This document shows, one piece after another, positions 5,665 through 5,724 of a DNA stretch of 5,724 nt. The notes under the pieces are model-generated. The model was not told where the DNA came from. It made no database searches and saw only the letters and a list, made by a program, of their open reading frames with translations. The position numbers and the translations under genes are program-made. The stretch lies in contig MVZB01000215.1 of assembly GCA_002068205.1 (NCBI GenBank), positions 1 through 5,724 on the forward strand. Direction: 5' to 3'. This stretch comes from a candidate division BRC1 bacterium ADurb.BinA292. Lineage in GTDB: Bacteria > Sumerlaeota > Sumerlaeia > MVZB01. Numbering within the stretch: position 1 is the first letter of the stretch; each line of letters begins with the position of its first letter.

Positions 5665-5724
5665 AGATCGCGCCGTCGAGGTTGATCAGGACACCCGGAT
5701 CCAAGCCGGCGGGGGCAAGTTCTT
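5663..5724 (-). CDS. C-terminal end of an unidentified minus-strand gene (partial, runs off right edge)
   Basis: Reading inward from the right edge on the minus strand, one frame gives 19 codons ending ELAPAGLDPGVLINLDGAI and a TGA stop at 5665-5663. Fifteen of the 19 third positions are G or C, as in the neighbouring genes, and the residue mix looks like a normal protein end. A second open minus-strand frame gives an Arg-rich sequence typical of a shadow. The product cannot be identified from 19 residues. It would end 22 bp from the convergent small gene. Confidence 0.45.
   Translation of the reverse strand, partial: ELAPAGLDPGVLINLDGAI

Overview
This is a GC-rich bacterial window, roughly 60-65% GC by eye. 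The genes have strongly G/C-biased third positions, a diderm-style exported protein and an NtrB/FlrB-type two-component system. That fits a Gram-negative bacterium using sigma-54 regulation. Nothing seen fixes the phylum: a proteobacterial lineage (sensu lato) or a less-studied diderm phylum would both fit. I see no mobile elements, rRNA, tRNA or CRISPR arrays.

Layout from left to right. (1) Positions 1-3979, minus strand, are a tight three-gene operon read right to left: an exported ~839-residue TPR-repeat protein, a soluble PAS-containing sensor histidine kinase starting 2 bases after the TPR stop codon, and, after a further 17-base gap, the first 51 codons of a response regulator that runs off the left edge. 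(2) Positions 3980-4282 are a 303-bp intergenic region carrying likely promoter elements for this operon. They include a good sigma-54 (-24/-12) match, a weaker sigma-70-like match, and inverted repeats that could be operator or activator sites. (3) Positions 4283-5134, minus strand, encode a class I SAM-dependent methyltransferase. A 14-bp perfect palindrome covers its stop codon. (4) Positions 5135-5343 are a divergent intergenic region. (5) Positions 5344-5640, plus strand, encode a 98-residue protein with an N-terminal hydrophobic segment and an Ala-rich helical tail; I do not recognise its family. (6) Positions 5663-5724, minus strand, probably hold the last 19 codons of another gene, convergent with the small gene.

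The most interesting reading is the operon. The kinase is of the NtrB/FlrB/AtoS type, whose partners are usually sigma-54 activators. A sigma-54-like promoter sits just upstream of the first gene, at the right distance to explain a short leader. This suggests, but does not prove, an autoregulated sigma-54 circuit with an exported TPR protein as its first product. The activator part of the regulator lies outside the window. The rest of the window looks ordinary.
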